The notes below the pieces were generated by a model, which was not told where the DNA came from, did no database searches, and worked only from the letters and a program-made list of their open reading frames with translations. From Sphingomonadales bacterium (lineage in GTDB: Bacteria; Pseudomonadota; Alphaproteobacteria; Sphingomonadales; Sphingomonadaceae): a stretch of 11,211 nt of DNA. The stretch is taken from NCBI GenBank assembly GCA_028868335.1, contig JAGWUU010000081.1, positions 1-11,211 on the forward strand. The letters are read 5' to 3'. The first letter of the stretch is position 1, and each line of letters begins with the position of its first letter. Made by a program: the position numbers and the translations under genes. Of the stretch, positions 5,387 through 11,211 are shown one piece after another.

Positions 5387-6490
5387 ATGGCGAACAATCC
5401 TCCCCCCAAGAGCTATTCCTACGAGCAGGCCGGCGTCTCGATCGCCGCCGGAAACGCGCTGGTCAAGGCGATCGCGCCGCTGGCCAAGGCTACCGCACGC
5501 CCCGGCGCCGACGCCGAACTCGGCGGGTTCGGCGGGTTCTTCGATCTCAAGGCGGCGGGCTATTCCGATCCGCTGCTGGTCGCCGCGAATGACGGGGTCG
5601 GCACCAAGGTCAAACTGGCGATCGACCACGACCGGCACGACCGCATCGGCATCGATCTGGTAGCGATGTGCGTCAACGACCTGATCGTCCAGGGCGCCGA
5701 GCCGCTGCTGTTCCTTGACTATTTCGCCACCGGCAAGCTGGAGAACGGCATTGCCGAGCGCGTCGTCGCCGGGATAGCCGATGGCTGCAAGATTTCCGGC
5801 TGCGCGCTGATCGGCGGCGAAACCGCGGAAATGCCGGGGATGTACGCCGCCGGGGATTATGACCTTGCCGGCTTCTGCGTCGGCGCGGTGGAACGCGGCG
5901 AGCAGCTTACCGGCGACAAGGTTGCGGCGGGCGACGTGCTGCTCGGGCTGGCCAGCAGCGGCGTCCACTCCAATGGCTATTCGCTGGTCCGGCGGCTGGC
6001 GGCGGACAAGGGCTGGAAGATGGACCGCCCCGCGCTGTTCGACCAGGACCGCCTGCTGATCGACGCGCTGATCGAGCCGACGCGGATCTATGTGAAGAGC
6101 CTGCTCCCCGCGATCCGCGCCGGGCGAATCCACGCCCTTGCCCACATCACCGGCGGCGGCCTCCTGGAAAACGTCCCGCGCGTCCTGCCGACCGGCCTGC
6201 ATGCTCGGATCGACGCGGGCGCATGGGAGCAGCCCCGACTGATGGCCTTCCTCCAGGCCCAGGGCAACATCGAGCCCGAAGAAATGGCGCGGACCTTCAA
6301 CTGCGGGATCGGCATGGTCCTGGCAGTTGCCGCGGATGAGGCGGCAGGATTGCAGGCCGACCTCGAAGCGGCTGGCGAGACGGTCTTTGTGATCGGCGCG
6401 ATCGAACCGGGCGCGCGCGGTTGCACCGTGCAGGGCAACGCCGAAGTATGGTCCGCGCGCGCTGCGTGGGAGGCGAGTCATTTATCCTGA
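5387..6490 (+). CDS. purM: Phosphoribosylformylglycinamidine cyclo-ligase (AIR synthase)
   Basis: Closes the imidazole ring of FGAM with ATP to give AIR, the fifth step of purine synthesis. The 367-residue product begins MANNPPPKSYSYEQAGVSIAAGN, the usual PurM N-terminus. Signature segments are ANDGVGTK (67-74), AMCVNDL (93-99), LIGGETAEMPGMY (141-153), SGVHSNGYSL (191-200), HITGGGLLEN (253-262) and FNCGIGM (304-310), covering both the ATP-grasping N-terminal half and the C-terminal half. An in-frame ATG at 5294 would add 31 residues and overlap the divergent gene; the family alignment and the AGGCGG stretch before 5387 favour the later start. purN follows after 108 bp on the same strand and is probably cotranscribed. 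Confidence 0.97.
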   Translation: MANNPPPKSYSYEQAGVSIAAGNALVKAIAPLAKATARPGADAELGGFGGFFDLKAAGYSDPLLVAANDGVGTKVKLAIDHDRHDRIGIDLVAMCVNDLIVQGAEPLLFLDYFATGKLENGIAERVVAGIADGCKISGCALIGGETAEMPGMYAAGDYDLAGFCVGAVERGEQLTGDKVAAGDVLLGLASSGVHSNGYSLVRRLAADKGWKMDRPALFDQDRLLIDALIEPTRIYVKSLLPAIRAGRIHALAHITGGGLLENVPRVLPTGLHARIDAGAWEQPRLMAFLQAQGNIEPEEMARTFNCGIGMVLAVAADEAAGLQADLEAAGETVFVIGAIEPGARGCTVQGNAEVWSARAAWEASHLS

Positions 6491-6496
6491 TTTCGC

Positions 6497-6588
6497 CGTC
6501 ACCCTGAACTTGTTTCAAGGTCCATCGTGCCCCACACTCAGCGCTGCGCGATAGGAGAAATGAATGCTGAAACACGTTCAGCATGACG
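6497..6588. repeat. Paired palindromic repeat between purM and purN
   Basis: The left arm begins cgtcaccctgaacttgtttc (6497) and the right arm, atgctgaaacacgttcagca onward to 6588, is its inverted, partly diverged copy ending tgacg. The right arm also folds alone: atgctgaa and ttcagcat pair around a 5-base loop. This is a second repeat family, different from the cccggg-rich elements elsewhere in the window but sharing the outermost cgtca. It fills almost the whole gap between two genes of one pathway. Confidence 0.85.
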
Positions 6589-6592
6589 GTGA
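6588..6592 (+). promoter_or_regulatory. Probable purN ribosome-binding site at the repeat boundary
   Basis: GGTGA lies six bases before the ATG at 6599 and decides between two in-frame ATGs: it would overlap the spacing of the one at 6593 but fits that at 6599. It begins on the last base of the palindromic repeat, so the repeat end borders, and partly forms, the initiation region. Confidence 0.55.
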
Positions 6593-6598
6593 ATGCCA

Positions 6599-7549
6599 AT
6601 GACCCGCACCCCCGTCGCCGTTCTCATTTCCGGCAGCGGCACCAACATGGCGGCGCTGCTCTACGCCAGCCGGGTGAGCGATTGCCCCTATGAAATCGTG
6701 CTGGTCGCCAGCAACAACCCCGATGCCGGGGGCCTCAAGCTGGCCGCGGCGGAAGGCGTCGCCACCTTCGCCTTGCCGCACAAGGGCATGCCCCGCGCCG
6801 ACCACGACGCGGCGATGGACGCCGCAATCCGGGCGAGCGGGGCGCAATTCGTCGCGCTGGCCGGTTACATGCGGATTCTCACGCCGGAGTTCGTTGGCAA
6901 GTGGGAGGGCCGGATGCTCAACGTGCATCCCTCGCTGCTGCCCAAATATACCGGCCTGCACACTCACGAGCGCGCGCTCGAGGCGGGCGACAGCCACGGC
7001 GGCTGCACCGTCCACCTCGTCACCGCAGAGCTGGATGACGGCCCGGTGCTCGGCCAGACACCCGTGGCAATCCTCCCCGGCGACACCGCCGACGCCCTCG
7101 CCGCGCGGGTGCTGATCGCCGAACACCAGCTCTATTCGCGCTGCCTTGCCGATCTGGTTTCGCGCGGCACGTCGCCCGACCACCTGATCGGACAGGTCCG
7201 CACCCTCGCACTCGCCCTGCCCGAGGCCGACGAAGTGACCAGCCACGGCATGCCCTGCTTCGGCATCGTCAAGGGCAAGAAGTTCGCCTACGTCTCCAAC
7301 GATCACCACGGCGACGGCAAGGTCGCGCTGCTGGTCAAGATCGACGGCGCCGACGAGCAGGCGCAGCTGATCGAAAACGACCCGGCGCGCTACTACCGCC
7401 CGGCCTATTTCGGCGACGGCTGGATCGGCATCCGCCTCGACCTTGGCGATACCGACTGGGATGCGGTGGGCGGGTGGCTGGCGCGAAGCTGGCGCTCAGT
7501 TGCGCCGAAGAAGCTGACCGGATTGATGGACGCTGCTGACAAGTTTTGA
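6599..7549 (+). CDS. purN: Phosphoribosylglycinamide formyltransferase with a C-terminal MmcQ/YjbR-like domain
   Basis: The N-terminal part (about residues 3-185 of 316) is GAR transformylase, which passes a formyl group from 10-formyltetrahydrofolate to GAR in purine synthesis. Visible are the phosphate loop SGSGTN (11-16), NVHPSLLPKYTGLHTH with catalytic N108 and H110, and the ELDDGP loop with D146 (equivalents of E. coli N106, H108, D144). E. coli PurN is 212 residues; here about 120 more follow. Residues about 197-304 resemble the MmcQ/YjbR (DUF419) fold: VRTLALALPEADEVTSHG, then GKKFAYVS, and a late GWIGIRLD strand with a helix DAVGGWLARSW. The frame is continuous with no sign of a frameshift, and base composition does not change, so this is a real fusion. 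An ATG at 6593 adds two residues and has no room for a ribosome-binding site. Converges with the small gene at 7756. Confidence 0.93.
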   Translation: MTRTPVAVLISGSGTNMAALLYASRVSDCPYEIVLVASNNPDAGGLKLAAAEGVATFALPHKGMPRADHDAAMDAAIRASGAQFVALAGYMRILTPEFVGKWEGRMLNVHPSLLPKYTGLHTHERALEAGDSHGGCTVHLVTAELDDGPVLGQTPVAILPGDTADALAARVLIAEHQLYSRCLADLVSRGTSPDHLIGQVRTLALALPEADEVTSHGMPCFGIVKGKKFAYVSNDHHGDGKVALLVKIDGADEQAQLIENDPARYYRPAYFGDGWIGIRLDLGDTDWDAVGGWLARSWRSVAPKKLTGLMDAADKF

Positions 7550-7572
7550 ATGCCCGCTTCACTCCTCAACAC

Positions 7573-7730
7573 CGTCACCCCGGGCTTGACCCGGGGTCCC
7601 GCTAACCTTCGAGGCACAGCAGTCAATCGCCAGCACAACCGCGGCTAAATCTGCATCCTGCCCGAACCCCATCGCGGACCTTGTGGGCCGGCGCCAGCCA
7701 GCGGGACCCCGGGTCAAGCCCACGGTGACG
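7573..7730 (-). repeat. 158-bp palindrome-ended element, copy 2 (inverted relative to copy 1)
   Basis: Arms 7573-7603 and 7700-7730 are near-perfect inverted copies of 31 bases beginning cgtcacc and sharing agcgggaccccggg. Read on the minus strand, the 96-base core aligns with that of copy 1: acaaggt at identical offset 47, cgggca-gatgcag within one base, ggcgat at identical offset 100. Both copies sit between converging gene ends. It nearly fills the gap between purN and the next gene and may act as the transcript end for both. Confidence 0.87.
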
Positions 7731-7755
7731 AGGCTAAGATAGCAGTGTCGCCCCC

Positions 7756-7998
7756 TTAAATCTCCGCCCCATCCACCATCGGCCGGCTTTCCCGCGTCCC
7801 CCGATAGCGCGCGTCCGGTTCGGTCGGGCCGGGCGAGATCACCACGTAGTCGTCGTGGACTTCCACCAGCGTTCCCACGAAAGGCCAGCCTTCCATCGTG
7901 CTGACCTTGTAGCTCACCGTGTCGCCGATCTTGAAGGTCGCCGGATCGAAGTTGAATTCGAAGGGACAATCTTCTCCCTCACCGCCCATGCCGCGCAT
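7756..7998 (-). CDS. Small acidic conserved-looking protein, function unknown
   Basis: Eighty residues that I do not recognise. A very good ribosome-binding site, AAAGGAGA, lies six bases before the ATG at 7998 and supports this start over the internal ATG at Met4. After a short Gly/acidic lead (GGEGED) come alternating hydrophobic stretches, FKIGDTVSYKVS, WPFVGTLVEVHDDYVVISP, that suggest a small beta-barrel of SH3, Tudor or KOW type; the IGDTV-x-Y opening is typical of such barrels. The tail is polar (TEPDARYRGTRESRP). No signal peptide, membrane segment or cysteine pair. It is divergent from cls across 66 bp and might share regulation with it. That it is real rests on the ribosome-binding site and a protein-like composition. 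Confidence 0.72.
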   Translation of the reverse strand: MRGMGGEGEDCPFEFNFDPATFKIGDTVSYKVSTMEGWPFVGTLVEVHDDYVVISPGPTEPDARYRGTRESRPMVDGAEI

Positions 7999-8064
7999 CG
8001 CCTGTCTCCTTTGCCGCGAACATAAGCTTGGAATTCACAAAGAAAAGACGGACAAGGCGCCGCG
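7999..8064. promoter_or_regulatory. Divergent promoter region of the 80-residue protein gene and cls
   Basis: Sixty-six bases hold both start regions. The centre (8019-8048) is AT-rich compared with its surroundings, as expected for promoters, and AAAGGAGA on the minus strand (8005-8012) serves the small gene while ACAAGG (8052-8057) may serve cls. No clear -35/-10 pair or operator is distinguishable. Confidence 0.45.
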
Positions 8065-9510
8065 ATGCCAGACCATTTCGCGATCCCGCTGCTGCTGACC
8101 TATCTGGCGATGATGATCGCCACTCTGCTCCACGCGATCCTGCGGCCCTTGCGTGAGCCGGCCTCGCGGATCGCCTGGGTCATGGCGATCATCGCGTTTC
8201 CGGTGGGCGGCATCCTCGCCTACATGCTGCTGGGCGATGCCCGGATCAGCCGGAGGCGGCGCGCACGTTTTGCCGCGATCGAAGCACGGATGCCCCATCC
8301 CGATGGCGACCCGGAGGCCGCCCGGCTGATGTCGCAAGGCTTCTATGCCGCGCCCTTCGCTCGCGGCCGGGCGGTAAACGGCCTGCCGCCAACGCTCGCC
8401 AACAGCGCCACGCTTGCCGCCGACAGCAACGCCGCGATCGACGCCATGATCGCCGATGTCGATGCCGCGACGGCAACGGTCCACGTCTGCTTCTATATCT
8501 GGCTGGCCGATTGCAACGGGCTGAAGTTCAAGGACGCGGTGATCCGCGCGGCGCGGCGCGGGGTGAAGGTGCGGGTGCTGGCCGACGCGCTGGGATCGCG
8601 CGTTTTCATTCGTTCGCCCCACTGGCAGGACCTCAAGGACGGCGGGGTCGATGCGCGGGTCGCCCTGCCGGTCGGCGGGCTGGTCTGGACCCTGATCCGC
8701 GGGCGGGTGGACTTGCGCAACCACCGCAAGGTGCTGGTGATCGACAACCGCGTGGCGTGGTGCGGCAGCCAGAACTGCGCCGATCCCGAATTCGAGATCA
8801 AGCCCCGCTTCGCCCCGTGGGTCGACATCATGACCCGATGGGAGGGGCCGGTGGCGCGGCATTGCCAGTTCCTGTTCGCGACCGACTGGATGGCGGAACA
8901 TGGCGACGATGTCGCCGCGCTGCTCGCCCCCGGTTCGGTCCATGCCCCGGCTGCCGAGACGGGCATTCCCGCGCAGGTGATCGGCACCGGCCCGACCCAG
9001 AGCTATGCGGCGATGACGGAGTGTTTCACCGAGCTGATCCACGCCGCGCGGCATGAACTGGTGATCACCACACCTTATTTCGTGCCGGACGAACAGCTTC
9101 TGTTCGCGCTTCTGTCAGTGGCGCGTCGCGGCGTACGGGTGGTGATGGTGCTGCCGCGTCGCAACGATAGCTGGATCGTCGCCGGAGCCAGTCGCAGCAC
9201 CTACGCCGACCTGCTGCTGGCTGGCATCCACCTCTACGAATTCCGCCCCGGCCTGCTCCACGCCAAGACCATGGTTGTGGACAACGCCGCGGTGCTGATC
9301 GGCTCCGCCAACCTCGACCGGCGAAGCTTCGAACTGAATTTCGAGAACAACATCCTGTTCCACGATCACGTTTTTGCCGGAGAAATCCGAAAGCGGCAGG
9401 ACGAATGGCTGGCGCAGTCCGACCGCGTGACCATGGAACGGGTCAAGGGTTTCAGCATGGCGGAACGGCTGTGGCAGAACGTGATGGCGATGTTCGGCCC
9501 GGTGTTGTGA
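8065..9510 (+). CDS. cls: Cardiolipin synthase (phospholipase D family)
   Basis: Joins two phosphatidylglycerol molecules into cardiolipin and glycerol at the inner membrane. The 481-residue protein has two N-terminal membrane helices (about 6-26 and 36-56) with the usual GGILAYMLLGD turn, then a basic RRRRARF stretch. The two HxKx4D active-site motifs are intact: H220, K222, D227 followed by AWCGSQN, and H399, K401, D406 followed by LIGSANLDRRSFELNFE. The length and layout match bacterial ClsA-type enzymes (E. coli ClsA is 486 residues). TPYFVPDEQLL at 336-346 is also typical. Other PLD-type phosphatidyltransferases are possible, but the N-terminal region strongly favours cardiolipin synthase. 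Transcribed alone; it converges on the DUF465 gene with only 23 bp between the stops. Confidence 0.94.
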   Translation: MPDHFAIPLLLTYLAMMIATLLHAILRPLREPASRIAWVMAIIAFPVGGILAYMLLGDARISRRRRARFAAIEARMPHPDGDPEAARLMSQGFYAAPFARGRAVNGLPPTLANSATLAADSNAAIDAMIADVDAATATVHVCFYIWLADCNGLKFKDAVIRAARRGVKVRVLADALGSRVFIRSPHWQDLKDGGVDARVALPVGGLVWTLIRGRVDLRNHRKVLVIDNRVAWCGSQNCADPEFEIKPRFAPWVDIMTRWEGPVARHCQFLFATDWMAEHGDDVAALLAPGSVHAPAAETGIPAQVIGTGPTQSYAAMTECFTELIHAARHELVITTPYFVPDEQLLFALLSVARRGVRVVMVLPRRNDSWIVAGASRSTYADLLLAGIHLYEFRPGLLHAKTMVVDNAAVLIGSANLDRRSFELNFENNILFHDHVFAGEIRKRQDEWLAQSDRVTMERVKGFSMAERLWQNVMAMFGPVL

Positions 9511-9533
9511 CGGGCGTGGGCGGGTTCGGGTAC

Positions 9534-9788
9534 TTACCCCGCCTCGGCCTTCGCCCTGCTGACGATTGCCGAAATCTCGTCCAGCAGACCCAGCCGCCTT
9601 TTCTTCAGCGTTTCGGTATAGTCGTCCGGGGTGTTTTCGATACCCGCGTCGATGCGGTGAATTTCATCGTTCACCTCGTGGTAGCGGTCAGCGAGCATAA
9701 CGAAGTGGTTGTCGTTGAGCTTGAGGTCATGCAGCAGCGCCTGATCGCCGGGAAACTCATCGGCCAGTTCATGGGGGGTGTTGGACAT
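9534..9788 (-). CDS. DUF465 / YdcH family small protein
   Basis: An 84-residue, highly charged, mostly helical protein. It starts MSNTPHELADEFPGDQALLH, the typical opening of alphaproteobacterial DUF465 proteins, and continues with FVMLADRYHEVNDEIHRID and LKKRRLGLLDEISAI, two long amphipathic helices likely to form a coiled-coil hairpin. The role of the family is unknown. The frame is open upstream to an ATG at 9830, but CGGAGCG sits a few bases before the ATG at 9788 and family resemblance begins exactly there. The terminator at 9882-9916 separates it from ndk, so it probably has its own promoter. Confidence 0.9.
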   Translation of the reverse strand: MSNTPHELADEFPGDQALLHDLKLNDNHFVMLADRYHEVNDEIHRIDAGIENTPDDYTETLKKRRLGLLDEISAIVSRAKAEAG

Positions 9789-9833
9789 CTTCGCTCCGTG
9801 CGTTCGGGTTGGGGCAGGGGTCTGTTGCAAGGC

Positions 9834-9862
9834 AGCATGCGCCTTGCCTTGCGTTGGGTCAA
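9834..9862 (-). promoter_or_regulatory. Possible sigma-70 promoter for the DUF465 gene
   Basis: On the minus strand TTGACC (9857-9862) is followed after 17 bases by CATGCT (9834-9839), 45 bases upstream of the start codon. The -35 is good but the -10 is weak. Its place just downstream of the ndk terminator fits a promoter. Confidence 0.35.
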
Positions 9863-9881
9863 ATCGCTGGCACGGTTATGC

Positions 9882-9916
9882 AAAAAGGGCCGCCGGATCG
9901 CTCCGGCGGCCCTTTT
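9882..9916 (-). terminator. Intrinsic terminator of ndk
   Basis: gggccgccgga (9887-9897) and tccggcggccc (9902-9912) form a perfect 11-bp stem with loop tcgc, flanked by AAAAA on the left and TTTT on the right. On the minus strand it lies 21 bp after the ndk stop and runs into TTTTT. The symmetric flanks mean it could work in both directions. Confidence 0.9.
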
Positions 9917-9937
9917 GAAACGCACTGGAGCGTGCGG

Positions 9938-10360
9938 TCAGCCGACGATTTCTTCCGGCTTGAAGAAATAGGCGATCTCGATCGCCGCGTTCTCGTCGGA
10001 GTCCGATCCGTGGACGGTGTTGGCTTCGATCGATTCGGCCAGTTCCTTGCGGATCGTGCCGGGGGCGGCGTCCTTGGGGTTGGTCGCACCCATCACGTCG
10101 CGGTTGCGCTGCATGGCGTTCTCACCCTCAAGCACCTGTACCACCACCGGGCCGCTGATCATGAAATCGACCAGTTCGCCGAAGAAGGGGCGTTCGCGGT
10201 GCACCGCGTAGAAGCCTTCGGCCTGCTCGCGGCTCATGTGGATGCGCTTTGACGCGACGACGCGCAGTCCGGCGTCTTCCAGCATCCTGGTGACGGCGCC
10301 GGTCAGGTTGCGGCGGGTGGCGTCGGGCTTGATGATCGAAAAGGTGCGGGTAACCGCCAT
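9938..10360 (-). CDS. ndk: Nucleoside diphosphate kinase
   Basis: Exchanges the gamma phosphate between nucleoside tri- and diphosphates through a phosphohistidine, keeping the (d)NTP pools balanced. The 140 residues are a full-length family member: TFSIIKPDAT (6-15) with the nucleotide-contacting K11, GFYAVHRERPFFGELV (49-64), VVQVLEGENA (73-82), RNRDVMGATNP (85-95) and the active-site NTVHGSDS, with H117 as the phosphorylated histidine. AAGGA lies 9 bases before the ATG. Last gene of the pepA-holC-ndk series, 89 bp after holC and closed by its own terminator. Confidence 0.97.
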   Translation of the reverse strand: MAVTRTFSIIKPDATRRNLTGAVTRMLEDAGLRVVASKRIHMSREQAEGFYAVHRERPFFGELVDFMISGPVVVQVLEGENAMQRNRDVMGATNPKDAAPGTIRKELAESIEANTVHGSDSDENAAIEIAYFFKPEEIVG

Positions 10361-10449
10361 GGGTAGAGTCCTTGAGGATTGTGATGGTTTGGAAAGGTTG
10401 GCGCGCCCCTAGCGGGGAACGCCGCGCGGGGCAAGGCAGTCTCGACCTG

Positions 10450-10881
10450 TCAGGCGGCCTGCACCCATTTGCCATCGTCCTGCCGCCAATAGCGTCGTTG
10501 CAATCCCTCGTGCCCGTCGAGGTTGCGCCAGGTGGCGCGGGCATCGTCGATGGTAGCCCCGTCGAACAGCAGGAACGCACGATCGAACGTCAGCCCCTCG
10601 TCGCGCCAGCGTCCGTCGGCAAAGGCAACATGGCGGGCGCCGTTGGTAGGCTCGACAGTATTGGCGAGAAGAACCGGCTGGCGCGCTTCGTGCCCCGCCC
10701 CCGCCTTACCGTGGGCGAGAAATCCGTCCCGCTCCCACAGCGCGCGGTCGATCCGTTGGGTCAGGTCGGCATCGGCGCTGACCACCAGCAGCCGCTCGCC
10801 CGAAGCGATCACCTTGCCCGCGATCAGCGCCAGCGCCACCTCGGCGGGATCGCGGCTGAGCTGGTAGAAATCGACCTGCAT
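10450..10881 (-). CDS. holC: DNA polymerase III chi subunit
   Basis: Chi belongs to the clamp-loader part of the replicative polymerase and, in E. coli, links it to single-stranded-DNA-binding protein together with psi. The 143 residues start MQVDFYQLSRDPAEVALALI and show the family marks RIDRALWERDGFLAHG (43-58), the QPVLLAN strand, RAFLLFDG (101-108), DDARATW (112-118) and a terminal YWRQDDGKWVQA. The frame is open upstream through the intergenic repeat to 11094, but those residues are low-complexity and unlike any HolC; the ATG at 10881 matches the family start, although the ribosome-binding site is weak. Between pepA and ndk, the usual order in this group. No holD is seen in the window. 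Confidence 0.92.
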   Translation of the reverse strand: MQVDFYQLSRDPAEVALALIAGKVIASGERLLVVSADADLTQRIDRALWERDGFLAHGKAGAGHEARQPVLLANTVEPTNGARHVAFADGRWRDEGLTFDRAFLLFDGATIDDARATWRNLDGHEGLQRRYWRQDDGKWVQAA

Positions 10882-10941
10882 CACGCGCGGTCTGCCCACC
10901 CCGCTGCGACTAGCAGCGCCTGCGGCGCGGCAAGTCTCGCT

Positions 10942-10963
10942 CCCCTCCCGCTTGCGGGAGGGG
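10942..10963. repeat. Short GC hairpin repeat between pepA and holC
   Basis: cccctcccgc and gcgggagggg form a perfect 10-bp inverted repeat with a 2-base loop, followed by a G-rich gccgggggtggg stretch. It resembles the hairpin at 1773-1797. No T-run follows in either direction, so it is more likely an intergenic repeat than a terminator, though it may affect pepA-holC transcript stability. Confidence 0.7.
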
Positions 10964-10984
10964 CCGGGGGTGGGCCACTGGCCA

Positions 10985-11211
10985 TCAGCCTTCCAGGTTG
11001 TCCCGCACGTAGCGATCGAGCACCCGCACGCCATAGCCGGTCGCGCCCTTGTCCCAGGTCGCGCCGGGCTTGCCTGCCCAGACCATCCCGGCAATATCGA
11101 GGTGCGCCCACGGGCGGTCCTTGTCGACGAAACGCTGGATGAACTGCGCCGCGGTGATCGAGCCGCCTTCGCGCGGGCCGACGTTCTTCATGTCGGCGAT
11201 CGGGCTGTCGA
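10985..11211 (-). CDS. pepA: Leucyl aminopeptidase, C-terminal part
   Basis: The frame is open to the window edge, so only the last 75 residues of this M17 family metallopeptidase are seen; the metal-binding region lies outside. Visible are DSPIADMKNVG (ADxxN just after the active-site region), GGSITAAQFIQRFV, PWAHLDIAGMVW and KGATGYGVRVLDRYV, all typical of the C-terminal catalytic domain of cytosolic leucyl aminopeptidase. The internal ATG at 11191 is not a start. It releases N-terminal residues from peptides. holC follows after 103 bp containing a hairpin repeat. Confidence 0.95.
   Translation of the reverse strand, partial: DSPIADMKNVGPREGGSITAAQFIQRFVDKDRPWAHLDIAGMVWAGKPGATWDKGATGYGVRVLDRYVRDNLEG

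Noticed and set aside
5309..6481. 390-codon minus-strand open frame over purM
   Set aside because: Mirror of the purM frame in GC-rich DNA; purM is unambiguous on the plus strand.
8026..8038. Adjacent HindIII and EcoRI sites (aagcttggaattc), suggestive of cloning DNA
   Set aside because: They sit in a normal AT-rich promoter gap between two native-looking genes; no other vector sequence is present.
10882..11094. N-terminal extension of HolC
   Set aside because: It would run through the intergenic hairpin repeat and into pepA; HolC family similarity begins at the ATG at 10881.

Overview
The window looks like a core chromosomal segment of a GC-rich alphaproteobacterium, most likely Sphingomonadales (Erythrobacter, Novosphingobium or Sphingomonas type). 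This rests on gene content and order (a short HdaA-type DnaA regulator, EpsC-type cysE with DUF2794, a pepA-holC-ndk block, a DUF465 gene) and on the cgtcaccccgggcttg palindromic repeats common in that order. No phage, plasmid, transposase, CRISPR, tRNA or rRNA gene is visible.

Layout from left to right. The 3' end of a short-chain dehydrogenase resembling the (3R)-hydroxyacyl dehydrogenase of peroxisomal multifunctional enzyme 2 (1-480) ends in a strong intrinsic terminator. A gene-poor stretch of about 400 bases follows, then a double-CDGSH iron-sulfur protein (944-1672). A repeat-rich convergent gap (1673-2330) precedes a tightly packed minus-strand operon read right to left: a membrane-anchored DUF2066/heavy-metal-associated-like protein (4035-5315), hdaA (3421-4035), cysE (2675-3391) and DUF2794 (2331-2678). 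Two of its three junctions overlap. From a 71-bp divergent promoter region, purM (5387-6490) and purN (6599-7549) run the other way. They are separated by a palindromic repeat that seems to supply the purN ribosome-binding site. purN carries an extra C-terminal MmcQ/YjbR-like domain.

After another convergent repeat-filled gap come a small acidic protein of unknown function on the minus strand (7756-7998) and a cardiolipin synthase on the plus strand (8065-9510). The right end is all minus strand: a DUF465/YdcH protein, ndk, holC and the 3' end of the leucyl aminopeptidase gene pepA, i.e. pepA-holC-ndk in transcription order.

Most of the window is housekeeping: purine synthesis, cysteine synthesis, replication control and polymerase, nucleotide balance and phospholipid synthesis. 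The unusual content is (i) two 158-bp copies of one palindrome-ended element in opposite orientation, with a core block whose substitutions fall every third base and are all synonymous in one frame, (ii) the PurN-YjbR fusion, and (iii) a repeat wedged between purM and purN. I found no defence or other clearly new multi-gene system.
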